Origin: Sphingomonas sp. ID1715
GTDB lineage: Bacteria; Pseudomonadota; Alphaproteobacteria; Sphingomonadales; Sphingomonadaceae
Assembly: GCF_013044515.1 (NCBI RefSeq)
Contig: NZ_JABEPR010000001.1
Span: forward strand, 620,001 to 684,000
Direction of reading: 5' to 3'
Length of the DNA stretch: 64,000 nt
Part shown: piece after piece, positions 7,406 through 17,085 of the stretch
Position numbering within the stretch: the first letter of the stretch is position 1
Layout: each line of letters starts with the position of its first letter
Translations under genes and position numbers: made by a program
Notes under the pieces: generated by a model
What the model was told of the DNA's origin: nothing
The model's database searches: none
The model's input: the letters and a program-made list of their open reading frames with translations, nothing else

Positions 7406-9195
7406 GCGGCCAGCCGCAGGCAGTTCCGCCCTTCGAACTTGGCGCGATACAGGGCCGCGTCGGCTTCGCGCAGCAACGATGCCGCATCGCTGCCCGCGTC
7501 GGCGGCCGCCACGCCGAGGCTGACGGTCACGCGCAGGCCCGGACGGTGCTCGGCCTCCTCGCACGCCCGCCGCAGCCGCTCGCCAACCGCGACCGCCTGT
7601 TCGAGCGACGCACGCGGCATCAGCACCGCGAACTCTTCGCCGCCCAGCCGCCCCACCAGGTCGCGGTCGCGGATGCAGCTCTCGGCAATTTCAGCGATCC
7701 GGCGCAGAACCTCGTCTCCCACCGCATGTCCATGCCGGTCGTTGACCTGCTTGAAATGGTCGATGTCGAACAGGGCGACCGCGAGTACGTCGCCGTCCGT
7801 CAGCTGATGATCGAGGACGGTCAAAAACGCGCGCCGCGACGCGACCCCCGTCAGTTCGTCGGTCGCGGCGAGCAGCAGGGCGGCTTCGGCATCCCGCTCG
7901 GCCCGCTGGCGGGCATCCTCGGCCAGCGCCGCGACCGCGAGCCGATCCGAAATGTCGACAATGATTCCGGCCGCGCCCGTCATGCGGCCATCGGTGTCGG
8001 TCAGGCGACGCGCCTGCACTTCGCCCCAGCGATGGTCGCCCGAATCGTGCAGAAAGCGGAATTGGTGGCGCAGCGTTTCGAACAGGCCGGAGGTGAGACC
8101 GCGCATGCGCTCGCGCAGTTCGTCACGATCCTCCTCCACCACCTGGTCCATCACCGGGTGCCCGATCGACTCTTCGACCGCATAGCCGGTCAGCTGCTCC
8201 CAAGCAGGATTGAGATAGGTCCAGCGCCCCTCCGCATCGGTGTGGAAGATGACGTCACTGACCGCATCGACGATCGACGCCAGCTGCGCCTCGTGCGCGG
8301 CCAGTGTCTCAGCGAAGCGGTCGCGCTGCGACAGCAGCGCGGCAACCGGGAGGGCAGTCAGAATGGCGACGGCAAGGAACAATTGCAGCAGGACCAGCCG
8401 TTCGCTGACGCTGCCAATCGCTTCCACTCCAAATCCGCCGACGACTGCGGCGGTGCCCATCACCGCCAGCAGCAGCACCGACGCCGCCGCGCCGATCGCC
8501 CGTAAGCGAAACGTTGCGATCAGCACGGGCGGCAGCATGACGAAGAACAGCGGCCAGCGCGTCTGGAAAAAGCCGATCGCCCCACAACCAGCGACGAGCG
8601 CAAGGACGGCCAGCGCTCCCTGCCAGTCGCGCCCCGTCAGACGCGGCGCCCGCCATTGCTTGGCACCGATAAGCAACAAGGGAGTGAAGATCGCCAGCCC
8701 CAGAAAGGAGGACGACAGCCAGCTGATCCAAAACTCGCGGAAATCGGCGGCATAGAAGAACGTCGAAATCGTCGAGGCGTAAACGGCCGAGCCCAGACAA
8801 GCGACTAAGAGCGCGGGCACGAAGCGGCTGAGATCACCGATTCGTTCGAGGTTGAGCGGGCGACGATCCGCCTGCAGCAGCCAAGCGATCAGAAGCGGCT
8901 CGATGCCGTTGCTCAGGCCAAAGGCGAAAGCGAGCGGCAGCGGGGCGCCGCCCAGGCTGTTGGCGAACGTGCCCGACAGGATCACGCCGACTACCGGCAA
9001 AGACCAGCGCCCGCGCGGGGTGAGGAGCAGATAGGCGAGCAACACCGCATTAGGCAGCCAGATTGCGGCCAGCCCATTCGACCAGCGCGCAAGCGTCAGC
9101 GAACCGCAGGCAATCACGAAATGGCCGAGCGCGACGAGCATCGGCGCGCCGAACGCCCTCACCGCCACGACGTTGATTGCCACGCTTTTCTGCAT
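7402..9195 (-). CDS. MASE1-PAS-GGDEF diguanylate cyclase
   Basis: A 597-residue membrane protein. Residues 1 to about 290 form a MASE1-type sensor of eight or so hydrophobic helices (IWLPNAVLLAYLLL, SWLSSSFLGLAIFTPLLL). A PAS domain follows at about 310-420 (ASIVDAVSDVIFHTDAEGRW, with a PAC tail GAAGIIVDISDR). The C-terminal GGDEF domain has the active-site variant GGEEF at 518-522 and the metal-binding FDIDHFKQVND segment. An inhibitory I-site RDRD lies at 509-512, five residues before the active site, so product inhibition is expected. It should make cyclic di-GMP in response to an unknown membrane or PAS signal. A GGGGGAGG stretch precedes the ATG. It is monocistronic. Confidence 0.92.
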   Translation of the reverse strand: MQKSVAINVVAVRAFGAPMLVALGHFVIACGSLTLARWSNGLAAIWLPNAVLLAYLLLTPRGRWSLPVVGVILSGTFANSLGGAPLPLAFAFGLSNGIEPLLIAWLLQADRRPLNLERIGDLSRFVPALLVACLGSAVYASTISTFFYAADFREFWISWLSSSFLGLAIFTPLLLIGAKQWRAPRLTGRDWQGALAVLALVAGCGAIGFFQTRWPLFFVMLPPVLIATFRLRAIGAAASVLLLAVMGTAAVVGGFGVEAIGSVSERLVLLQLFLAVAILTALPVAALLSQRDRFAETLAAHEAQLASIVDAVSDVIFHTDAEGRWTYLNPAWEQLTGYAVEESIGHPVMDQVVEEDRDELRERMRGLTSGLFETLRHQFRFLHDSGDHRWGEVQARRLTDTDGRMTGAAGIIVDISDRLAVAALAEDARQRAERDAEAALLLAATDELTGVASRRAFLTVLDHQLTDGDVLAVALFDIDHFKQVNDRHGHAVGDEVLRRIAEIAESCIRDRDLVGRLGGEEFAVLMPRASLEQAVAVGERLRRACEEAEHRPGLRVTVSLGVAAADAGSDAASLLREADAALYRAKFEGRNCLRLAA

Positions 9196-9271
9196 GGTCG
9201 GGCGCTACCTCCCCCTTGGTTTCCAGCGCGTTAACCAGCCGCATCAGCCCGGGCTGTGATCGCCCGCACTT

Positions 9272-9289
9272 CCCTTGCCGGCGCAAGGG
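9272..9289. other. Short perfect hairpin in divergent intergenic region
   Basis: Seven-base arms CCCTTGC and GCAAGGG enclose a CGGC loop between the divergent GGDEF and CHAT genes. It has no T-run. A TATGAT box follows at 9292-9297 without a well-spaced -35. The rest of 9196-9379 shows nothing I can name. Confidence 0.3.
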
Positions 9290-9379
9290 GCTATGATGCG
9301 TGCGGGCGCTGAATCAATATTGGTGGCTGCGAACGCACGAGAGGCGGCGCTGGCTTCCACTTTGGGGGTGATTGGTGCT

Positions 9380-12300
9380 GTGCGCGCGTTGAACTTTCTT
9401 GCCGCTCTTCTTGCAATGTCCGGCAGCGTGCCGCTCGCGGCACAAACCCAGCCACCCAGCCTGCGCGACAGCTTTCCGCTCGGCGGCGAGAATGCCAGCC
9501 TGTGCCAGGTCGAGGCGAAGGGTCGCGATCCGGCGATTGCCTCGATCTTCGATCGCGCCTGGGCGATCGTCTGCCGCGACGCGGCCCGCGCCGTGGGCCG
9601 CATCTACAGCCTGCGCGGCGACCCGTCCGCCATTCGGGACCGATTGCATGCGATCCGCGCGACCGAGGCCGAATGCTCCGACGGGGTGATCGTGCAGCGC
9701 CGCGAGATCGGCGATGTCGAGACGGTGGAATGCCGGCTCGCCGGTGCTGATGTCGGTTATCAGATCCTGCGCTTCCGGCGGGGCCAGGTGACTTACGTCG
9801 CCGAGGGTTTGAGCGGCTATAAGGATGCGCTCGAGCTTGGACTGCGCACGATCGTCGAGGATCGGATCGTTCCGGGCAAGATCGAGGTTGCGACCACCAG
9901 CGTCAACGATCCCGTCGCTTTCGCGCGCGTCCAGGCCGGTACGCTGGACCCGGACCGTGCGCTGTCCGAAGGCTATCGCCGCAACAATGCCGGCGCTTAT
10001 GCCGAGGCGGCCGAGTTTTTCGGCACCCTGCAGCAGCGCGCCGATGGCTCGCCGGACCGAACCGGCGAATATCTGATCAACGAGGCACTTCAGAAATCCA
10101 ATTTAGGCCAGTTCGCCGAGGCCGACCGGCTGTTCGACGAAGCTGCGCGCATCCCGAGTACCGACCGGGTGCAAACGCGGCTGCGCCGAAACTTCCGCGC
10201 GCTGCACCTGATCAACCAGAAGCGGCTGGGCGAGGCGCTGGCCGAACTTGATCGGCCTGTCACCCCGCTGACCGAGCCGATGCGGGTGATCGGCGGAGCG
10301 GTCGAGATCGGCAACCAGGTCGCGGCCGAGATCAACGCCGGCACCATCGGCCGAGAGCAGCTTGGGACCACCGAGGCCGGGCAGCTGTCGCCTGAAGAGC
10401 GGGCCGTCATTCTGGACGCCCAAGCGCTGCAGCTGCGCGGAACCGTGTACCGCCTGCAGGGCCGCAACGCGGATGCTACACGAGTACTCGACGAAGCTGG
10501 CCGCCAAGCTTTGTCCGTGCGCAGCGGCCGCGTCGTTTCGATCGTCCGCCTGCGCGCCCAGATTTTGGCCGAGTCGGCGGCCGCCTATGAGGCGCAGGGC
10601 AATGCCGCGGCCGCGGAGGAGCGGTTCCGCCAGGCGATCCTGCTGCTCGAGCAGCGTTATCCCGACACCAATGTGGTCGCCGCCGCGCGCAGCCGCCTGG
10701 CATCCTTCCTGCTTCGCCAACAGCGCAGCGACGAAGCGCTCGCGCTTTACAAGGCGGTGGTCGACGATGTCGTTCGACGCGGCAACTCGGCGACCGGGCT
10801 TAGCAACCTGCTCGCGCCCTATTTCTCCGAACTTGCGCGTCGGGCACCGAGCAATCCCGCGCTGGTCGATCAATTCTTCCTCGCCACCCAGACGCTGGTG
10901 CGACCCGGTGTCGCGGATACGCAAAGCCAGCTTGCTCGGCAGCTGAGCCAGGGCGCGGGTGAGGCGGCGGCCTTGTTTCGCCAGGCTACCGTCCTGCAGC
11001 GCGAGGTTGAGCGAGCCCGCATCGGCCTCGCGACCCTGCGCGCCGCGGAGAAGCCGGATCAAGGAACTGTCGATAGATTGACCGCCGAACTCGACCGGCT
11101 AGAGCGCGAGCAGGCAGCGATGCAAGCCAAACTCTCTGAGTTCCCGCAGTATCGCGCGCTTGCAACCGACACACTGTCGCTTGCGGACCTGCGCGCGGTG
11201 CTCAAACCCGACGAGACCTACCTGAAGCTCGCAGTGGTCGGCCAGTCGGTTTACGGGGTGTTTGTGGCGCCGGCCACGGCAAGCGTGTACAAGCTGCCGA
11301 TTACGGCCGACACGCTCGATCAGCGGGTGGACGCGTTGCGCGCGACCATCTCTCGCGTCGAAGACGGGCAGGTCTTCACCTACCCATTCGACCTGGAGCT
11401 CGCTCGCCAGCTCTATGTCGACCTGACGGGACCTGTCGCGACGCAGGTGGCACAGTCCAAGGCAGTCATCTTCGAGCCCGACGGTGCGATGCTGCGCCTG
11501 CCGCTCGCACTCCTGCCCGTCGATCAGGCGAGCGTCGAACGCTATCGCCAGCGCACCACCGCACGAGGCGCCGACCGGTTCGACTTCTCAGGCGTCCAGT
11601 GGCTCGGCCGCGACACGCGGATCAGCACGGCAGTGTCGGCGCGCGGCTTCCGCGATGCGCGGCGCGCGCCGCCGTCCGCGGCCCAGCGTCCCTATCTCGG
11701 CTTTGGCGAGAATGCGCCGGCCTTCACCCGCGTTGCGATGGCCAGTGCCGTCGATCCGAGCGACCCCTGCCAATGGCCGCTCAACGAATGGAACAAGCCG
11801 ATTTCGGCACGCGAACTTCGTGCGGCCCAGGCGGTGCTCGGCGCCGGGTCAGACGTGATGACCGGCACTTCCTTCACCGATGAAGCGGTGATGGCGCGGA
11901 GCGACCTAGCCCAATATCGCATCCTGCACTTCGCGACCCACGGCTTCGTGACCGCGCCGCAGCCGCAATGCCCGGCGCGGCCGGCCCTGCTGACCAGCTT
12001 CGGGGACGCGCGCTCGGACGGGCTGCTCAGCTTCAAGGAGATTTACGATCTCCATATGGATGCCGATCTGGTCCTGCTCTCCGCCTGCGACACAGCCGGC
12101 CGCGCCACGGTCGCGGCAACGCGCGAGGCGGGCGTAACGACGGGCGGCGGCAGTGCGCTCGACGGCCTGGTCCGCGCCTTTATCGGTGCGGGCGCCCGTT
12201 CGGTTCTCGCCAGCCATTGGCCGGCGCCGGACGAGTATCAGGCCACTGAAAGGCTGATCTCCAGCCTGTTTCAGTCGGCGCCCGGCACGGCGATCGGCGA

Positions 12301-12415
12301 AGCGTTGCGGACCAGTCGGCTCAAGCTGATGGACGCGCCAGAGACGTCGCACCCCTTCTACTGGGCGGGCTTCGTGCTGGTCGGTGACGGCGCGCAGCCG
12401 ATCGTGCGGATGTGA
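9380..12415 (+). CDS. Exported TPR-CHAT (caspase-like) protein
   Basis: About 1011 residues from GTG 9380, which follows a GGGGGTG stretch and starts a clean signal peptide (LNFLAALLAMSGSVPLAAQ), so the protein should reach the periplasm. An upstream in-frame start at 9275 only adds residues that spoil the signal. Helical TPR-like repeats lie at about 190-300 and 390-460, and a charged coiled-coil at about 535-590. The C-terminal CHAT domain (about 680-1010) keeps the His-Cys dyad of caspase-like peptidases, H854 in FATHGFV and C903 in LLSACDTA, and ends with the usual LKLMDAPETSHPFYWAGFVLVGD. It is the first of five collinear genes ending in a TpsB/TpsA pair. A role in processing the adhesin is inferred from context. 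Confidence 0.85.
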   Translation: MRALNFLAALLAMSGSVPLAAQTQPPSLRDSFPLGGENASLCQVEAKGRDPAIASIFDRAWAIVCRDAARAVGRIYSLRGDPSAIRDRLHAIRATEAECSDGVIVQRREIGDVETVECRLAGADVGYQILRFRRGQVTYVAEGLSGYKDALELGLRTIVEDRIVPGKIEVATTSVNDPVAFARVQAGTLDPDRALSEGYRRNNAGAYAEAAEFFGTLQQRADGSPDRTGEYLINEALQKSNLGQFAEADRLFDEAARIPSTDRVQTRLRRNFRALHLINQKRLGEALAELDRPVTPLTEPMRVIGGAVEIGNQVAAEINAGTIGREQLGTTEAGQLSPEERAVILDAQALQLRGTVYRLQGRNADATRVLDEAGRQALSVRSGRVVSIVRLRAQILAESAAAYEAQGNAAAAEERFRQAILLLEQRYPDTNVVAAARSRLASFLLRQQRSDEALALYKAVVDDVVRRGNSATGLSNLLAPYFSELARRAPSNPALVDQFFLATQTLVRPGVADTQSQLARQLSQGAGEAAALFRQATVLQREVERARIGLATLRAAEKPDQGTVDRLTAELDRLEREQAAMQAKLSEFPQYRALATDTLSLADLRAVLKPDETYLKLAVVGQSVYGVFVAPATASVYKLPITADTLDQRVDALRATISRVEDGQVFTYPFDLELARQLYVDLTGPVATQVAQSKAVIFEPDGAMLRLPLALLPVDQASVERYRQRTTARGADRFDFSGVQWLGRDTRISTAVSARGFRDARRAPPSAAQRPYLGFGENAPAFTRVAMASAVDPSDPCQWPLNEWNKPISARELRAAQAVLGAGSDVMTGTSFTDEAVMARSDLAQYRILHFATHGFVTAPQPQCPARPALLTSFGDARSDGLLSFKEIYDLHMDADLVLLSACDTAGRATVAATREAGVTTGGGSALDGLVRAFIGAGARSVLASHWPAPDEYQATERLISSLFQSAPGTAIGEALRTSRLKLMDAPETSHPFYWAGFVLVGDGAQPIVRM

Positions 12416-12422
12416 CCTCGGC

Positions 12423-14435
12423 TTGACCGAGTTGGAAGAAGGGAGCCGGCCGCAGCTGCCGCTGCGCAAGCGCGCGGCGCGCGTGGTGGAGCAGGTCGGC
12501 ACGCCGCGGCTGATCGTCTCGGCAATCGTGGTGCTGATCGGCATCTTCCTCGCCCGTTACAGCTGGCAGGTGCCGCTGATCTCCGATGCCGAGCGCGCGC
12601 TCTACGACATCCGGCTGATGCTGACGACGCCCCGCGCGGAGCAGGACCCGCGGGTGCTGCTCGTCACCTATACTGACGACACGCTGATCAACACGCAGGT
12701 GCGCTCCCCGCTCGACCGGAAGATCCTGGCCGATGCTCTGCGCAGCCTGGACCGCATGGGCGCGAAAGCAATCGCGATCGACGTGATCGTCGATCAGCCG
12801 ACGCCCAATGACGAGTATCTGGTCGACGCATTCCGGTCGATGAAGACGCCCACCTATCTCGCCTTCACCACGGCGGCGACCAACAAGCGCTTCATCGACA
12901 CGCGGCAGGAGGAGTTTCTCCGCGCCTTTCAGGCGAAAATCCGCACCACGTCCGTCAAGCCGACCAGCATCGAAATCGAGACAGACCCGGACGGGGTCGT
13001 CCGCAGCTGGCCGCACCAGCCGAAGGAGCTGCCGCCGCTGCTTGCCCGCGCGGTCACCGGCGCTCAAGATGGTTTCGACGATTATTTCCGCGGTGTCCGC
13101 TTTCGCCTGCCGGCGTTCGAGGACCGGCCCGTCTTTGCCAAGCTGCCGATTGACCTGTTCGCCACACCCGAGACCGCCGCGCTCATGGCCGAGCAGGTGC
13201 GCGGCCGCTATGTGCTGATCGGCGGCGACATTCTCGACCTAGACCAGTTCGAAACGCCGATGAAGCGGATCACCGGCCAGCGCACGATCGGGCTGGAAAT
13301 CCACGCCCATATGCTGACCCAGTTGCTCGACAAGGTGCAGTTCGGCCGTATTCCCCGCGCGGGCATGTGGGTGGTCGCGCTGCTCGTCGTCGCTGCCGGA
13401 GCACTCACCGCCCTGTCCGATGCGAGAGCTTGGAAAGTCGGGCTGATGCTGGTTGGCCAAGCCGCGTTCTTCGTCGCCCTGCCCTTCTACCTGCAATGGC
13501 AGGGAACCGATACGCGCCACCTGCCCGCCTTCGGCTGGAGCATCGGCTGGCTACTCGCCTATGCCGCGATCGGCGCGGCGGTGCGCGCGGTCGGTTCGCA
13601 GCAGCGGCGCTTCGCCCAGTCAGCGCTCGGCAAATATCTGCCGCGCGACATTGCCAGCGAGATCATGCGCGATCCCGAGCGGCTGGCGCTGCACGGCGAG
13701 AAGCGTGAAATCTTCGTCGTCTTTACCGACCTCGAAGGCTTTACCAAGCTGAGCCACGCGATCCCGGCCGAGACGGTCGCCTTCCTGCTCAATCGCTATC
13801 TCGACATGCTGAGCGAAGTGGTGTTGCGCTACGGCGGCACGATCGACAAGTTCGTCGGCGATGCCGTGGTCGCCTTCTGGGGAGCCCCGATCTCGCGCGC
13901 CGACGATGGCGAACGCGCGGCTCGAGCAGCTTGGGCGATGTACGAAGCCGGCGAAGCCTTTCGCAAGGATGTGCCCGAAGGCGTGCCGGCGATCGGCCGC
14001 ACGCGCGTTGGCCTGCACTGGGGCGAAGCGATCGTCGGCAATTTCGGCGGCGAAGGCCGCATTCAATATACTGCGCTCGGCGACAGCATGAACACCGCGG
14101 CGCGGCTCGAGTCGGCCAACAAGCCGCTCAACTCCACCGTGTTGGCGAGCAAGGCGGCGGTCGAGCGGTCTGGTCTCGACTGGTGGCGTCCGCTCGGCCG
14201 TATCACCCTGCGCGGCCGCTCGACGCCGGTCGAGATTTTCGAACCTGTGCCGGAGGCCACAGCGGAAGAGCGCGCGTATCTTCAGGAGGCGCTCAAACGC
14301 TTCGACGCAGGAGACCGCACCGTCGTCGAAGAACTGGAGACATTGGCGTCAACCAATGTTCGCGATGCGGCGCTCGCGAATTTGGTCTATCGTCTGCACC
14401 ATATGGAATCGGGAGGAAGTTATGATCTTGGCTAG
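12423..14435 (+). CDS. CHASE2 receptor adenylate cyclase (class III)
   Basis: About 670 residues. After an N-terminal membrane helix (LIVSAIVVLIGIFLARY) comes a periplasmic CHASE2 sensor (about 45-310, with LLVTYTDDTLI and AIAIDVIVDQ). Three hydrophobic helices (about 310-400) lead to a cytoplasmic class III cyclase domain. Its metal ligands D436 (FTDLEGF) and D480 (VGDAVVAF), ATP-selecting K476 and D554, and transition-state N557 and R561 (SMNTAARLE) are all present, so active cAMP synthesis is expected. The start is uncertain: TTG 12423 or 12432 follow the CHAT stop, and a GTG at 12384 would overlap it. The 3' end overlaps the next gene by 14 bases. It looks like the signalling module of the secretion cassette. 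Confidence 0.88.
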   Translation: MTELEEGSRPQLPLRKRAARVVEQVGTPRLIVSAIVVLIGIFLARYSWQVPLISDAERALYDIRLMLTTPRAEQDPRVLLVTYTDDTLINTQVRSPLDRKILADALRSLDRMGAKAIAIDVIVDQPTPNDEYLVDAFRSMKTPTYLAFTTAATNKRFIDTRQEEFLRAFQAKIRTTSVKPTSIEIETDPDGVVRSWPHQPKELPPLLARAVTGAQDGFDDYFRGVRFRLPAFEDRPVFAKLPIDLFATPETAALMAEQVRGRYVLIGGDILDLDQFETPMKRITGQRTIGLEIHAHMLTQLLDKVQFGRIPRAGMWVVALLVVAAGALTALSDARAWKVGLMLVGQAAFFVALPFYLQWQGTDTRHLPAFGWSIGWLLAYAAIGAAVRAVGSQQRRFAQSALGKYLPRDIASEIMRDPERLALHGEKREIFVVFTDLEGFTKLSHAIPAETVAFLLNRYLDMLSEVVLRYGGTIDKFVGDAVVAFWGAPISRADDGERAARAAWAMYEAGEAFRKDVPEGVPAIGRTRVGLHWGEAIVGNFGGEGRIQYTALGDSMNTAARLESANKPLNSTVLASKAAVERSGLDWWRPLGRITLRGRSTPVEIFEPVPEATAEERAYLQEALKRFDAGDRTVVEELETLASTNVRDAALANLVYRLHHMESGGSYDLG

Positions 14436-15153
14436 CAAATGGGCTCGCCTTCTGGCGGGCGGCACCCTGGCTGCGGCTTGTGCGGGGGCGGCGATCGCGG
14501 GTCCGGTCGTGGTTCGCTCGACGGGCCCGTCGGCCAAGGCCTATCCGGCCGGCCGGCAGCTGGCCGACAATGCCCAGGTGAATTTGAAGGCTGGCGATAC
14601 TTTGATCCTGCTCGACGCGCGCGGCACCCGGACCCTCTCGGGCCCGGGCAACTTCCCGGCCATCGCGACCGGCACGCGCGCCGGCGTCGCCCAGACCGCG
14701 AGCCGCATCATCGCCAATCAGAGCACGGCGGAGCGCCGCGGCGGAGCGGTGCGCGGCGGGACGCCGACCGGCGACACCCGCAGCCCCAATTTGTGGCTTG
14801 TCGACCTGAGCAAGAGCGGCACGGTCTGCGTCGCCGACACGAACACCGTGCGGGTGTGGCGCGCGGCGACCACTGGCCCGGCGGAGGTCAAGGTCAGCGC
14901 GGCCGATGCTTCGGGTACGATCGCGATGGCACCCGGCGCGGCGATCGGCGACTGGCCCAAAGCGCTGCCAGTCGCGGACGGCAAGGAATACAGCGTGTCG
15001 GTAAACGGCAACACGCCGGCCAAGATCAGGTTCGTGACTGTGCCGGTGCCGGCAAGCCTTGAGGACACCGCTTCGACGCTGATCGCGAAGGGGTGCAAGA
15101 CGCAACTGGACCTGCTGATCGCCACCACCGGAGGTGGCGGGAGCGCCGGCTGA
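14422..15153 (+). CDS. FecR-like exported protein
   Basis: 243 residues from ATG 14422, which has a strong GGGAGGAAG site and overlaps the end of the cyclase gene. A signal peptide (LLAGGTLAAACAGAAIAGPV) is clear. Residues about 25-90 resemble the beta-rich FecR/LRP core seen in sensor-associated periplasmic proteins (AYPAGRQLADNAQVNLKAGD, then LLDARGTRTLSGPGNF). The rest is Ala/Gly/Thr-rich beta-strand sequence, with two cysteines (VCVADTN and KGCKTQLD) that could form a disulfide. I recognise no catalytic motif. Its position between the CHASE2 cyclase and TpsB suggests a periplasmic link between sensing and secretion, which is inference. The FecR relation is by pattern only. Confidence 0.7.
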   Translation: MILASKWARLLAGGTLAAACAGAAIAGPVVVRSTGPSAKAYPAGRQLADNAQVNLKAGDTLILLDARGTRTLSGPGNFPAIATGTRAGVAQTASRIIANQSTAERRGGAVRGGTPTGDTRSPNLWLVDLSKSGTVCVADTNTVRVWRAATTGPAEVKVSAADASGTIAMAPGAAIGDWPKALPVADGKEYSVSVNGNTPAKIRFVTVPVPASLEDTASTLIAKGCKTQLDLLIATTGGGGSAG

Positions 15154-15310
15154 CCTCGAGCAACTGATTGAAGCTGCAAGCGATCGCTGATAGCGACAGC
15201 CTGCAGGTCGAGCGAACTTTCGGGCGTGGTTCGCGTAGGGAAACGGCCGAATGGCCGGCGAGCGTAAAAGGCGCCGCCGCCTGTGCCAGACGAAGATGGG
15301 GGAAGACGCG

Positions 15311-17083
15311 ATGCGCGCCATGCGCACGGGCCTGTATGTTGCTTTTGCCGGCGCAGCGTCGCTGCTTCCATCGTTCGCCCAGGCGCAGACGGTGGGCGGC
15401 ATCACGCGCGAGGAGGTCGAGCGTGCTCGCCCGGCCCAGCCGCCGCGCACCGGCGGGGCCGGCCTCACCGTGGACAGCGATTTCGAGCGGGCTCCCTGCC
15501 CCCTTGCCGCCCCGCAATATCAAGGCGTCACCTTCGAACTGCGCGAAGTCCAGATCGATGGCTTGCGTGGCATTGCGCCGGATCTGCTTCGTCCCGCCTA
15601 CGCTGACCTGATCGGGAAGACGGTCTCGGTCGCCGGCATTTGCGACATTCGCGACCGTGCCGCGACAATCCTGCGGCGCGAAGGCTATCTCGCCGCCGTG
15701 CAGGTGCCGCCGCAGCGGATCGAGAACGGTATCGTCCGCCTCGACGCCCTCGTCGCCCGGCTGGCAGGCGTGCAGGTGCGCGGCCAGGCTGGTCGGTCCG
15801 AGCCGCTGATCGCCGCCTATCTGCGCAAGATCCAGCAGCAGGAGGTGTTCAACATCCGCGATGCCGAGCGCTACCTGCTGCTCGCCCGCGACATCCCGGG
15901 GTTCGACGTCCGCCTGGTGCTGCGTCCGGCGGGCAATCCGGGTGAAGTGATCGGCGAAGTCGCAGTGACGCGTGTGCCGATCGAAGCGGATGCGTTCGTG
16001 CAAAACCTTGGCTCACGCTCCGCCGGCCGCTGGGGCGGACTCGCGCGGGTGCAGCTGAACGGGCTGACGGGCCTAGGCGACCGCACCAGCCTGAGTTTCT
16101 TCAGCACCGCGGACTTCGAGGAACAGCAGGTCATCCAGGCCGGCCACAGCTTCAAGCTGGGCAGCGAAGGCCTGACCCTGAGCGGCGATTTCAGCTATGC
16201 CTGGACCCGTCCCGACGTGAACCTCGGTCCTGGCAACGAGCTAAGGGCACGCACGCTGTCCGCCTTTGCCGACATTTCCTACCCGTTCATACGCTCGCAG
16301 TCCGCGAACCTGTTCGGCAGCGTCGGCATTAACGTCATCAACCAGGATGTGGACTTCAAGCAAGGGACGGGCGCCAGCTTCGCCGCCTTCCAGCGGGACC
16401 GGCTACGCGTGCTGTTCGCGCGCGTCGATTATGATGCGATCGACCCGCGCTCGGTCGCGAGCACGTCCGGATTTTCGCTTGCCGAGCCGCGCTGGCGTAC
16501 CGCCGGCAGCATCGAGTTGCGCCAAGGCGTCGATCTCAACGCCAGTGAACCGTGCAATGGTAGCCTGAACTGTCGCCTCAGCCGCCAGGCGGCGGACCCG
16601 ACCGCCTTTGTCGCGCGCGCGGCGGCGCTGGTCGAATATCGGCCACGGCCTGGCCTCACCTTCAGCATCGCGCCGCGGGTGCAATATGCGCCCGATCCGG
16701 TCCTGTCCTACGAGCAATTCTCGGTCGGCAACTTCACGACCGGGCGCGGCTATGATCCGGGTGCGCTGTCCGGCGACAGTGGTCTCGGTTTCCAGAGCGA
16801 AGTGCGTTTCGGGTCGCTGCTGCCGCGCACGATCGACGGCTTCGCCTTTCAGCCCTTCGGTTTTGCCGATCTGGGCATCGTCTGGAACGACTTCCCGCAG
16901 ATCGGGCAAGGCAGCCCCGAACGGCTCTGGTCGGTCGGCGGCGGCGTGCGTGCCGCCTGGGGGCAGCGCGCCCGGCTCGACGTGACGCTCGCGGCGCCGC
17001 TCAACCGCACGCCGATCCAGCCCGAACGCGATGTGCGCCTGCTGGTCACCCTGTCCACGCGACTCCTGCCCTGGAGACGTTGA
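15311..17083 (+). CDS. TpsB (ShlB/FhaC/HecB) outer-membrane transporter
   Basis: 590 residues from ATG 15311, preceded by GGGGGAAG and starting a signal peptide that ends SFAQAQ. ATG 15296 is in frame but weaker. Residues about 60-225 hold two POTRA domains (FELREVQIDGLRGI and GVQVRGQAGRSEPLI with NIRDAERYLLLARDIPGFDVRL). The remainder is an Omp85-superfamily 16-strand barrel with TGRGYDPG at about 477-484 matching the conserved loop-6 VRGY-type motif. The family secretes a cognate TpsA across the outer membrane. Its TpsA starts 2 bases after this stop, so the pair is translationally linked. Length and motif order are normal for the family. Confidence 0.93.
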   Translation: MRAMRTGLYVAFAGAASLLPSFAQAQTVGGITREEVERARPAQPPRTGGAGLTVDSDFERAPCPLAAPQYQGVTFELREVQIDGLRGIAPDLLRPAYADLIGKTVSVAGICDIRDRAATILRREGYLAAVQVPPQRIENGIVRLDALVARLAGVQVRGQAGRSEPLIAAYLRKIQQQEVFNIRDAERYLLLARDIPGFDVRLVLRPAGNPGEVIGEVAVTRVPIEADAFVQNLGSRSAGRWGGLARVQLNGLTGLGDRTSLSFFSTADFEEQQVIQAGHSFKLGSEGLTLSGDFSYAWTRPDVNLGPGNELRARTLSAFADISYPFIRSQSANLFGSVGINVINQDVDFKQGTGASFAAFQRDRLRVLFARVDYDAIDPRSVASTSGFSLAEPRWRTAGSIELRQGVDLNASEPCNGSLNCRLSRQAADPTAFVARAAALVEYRPRPGLTFSIAPRVQYAPDPVLSYEQFSVGNFTTGRGYDPGALSGDSGLGFQSEVRFGSLLPRTIDGFAFQPFGFADLGIVWNDFPQIGQGSPERLWSVGGGVRAAWGQRARLDVTLAAPLNRTPIQPERDVRLLVTLSTRLLPWRR

Positions 17084-17085
17084 GT

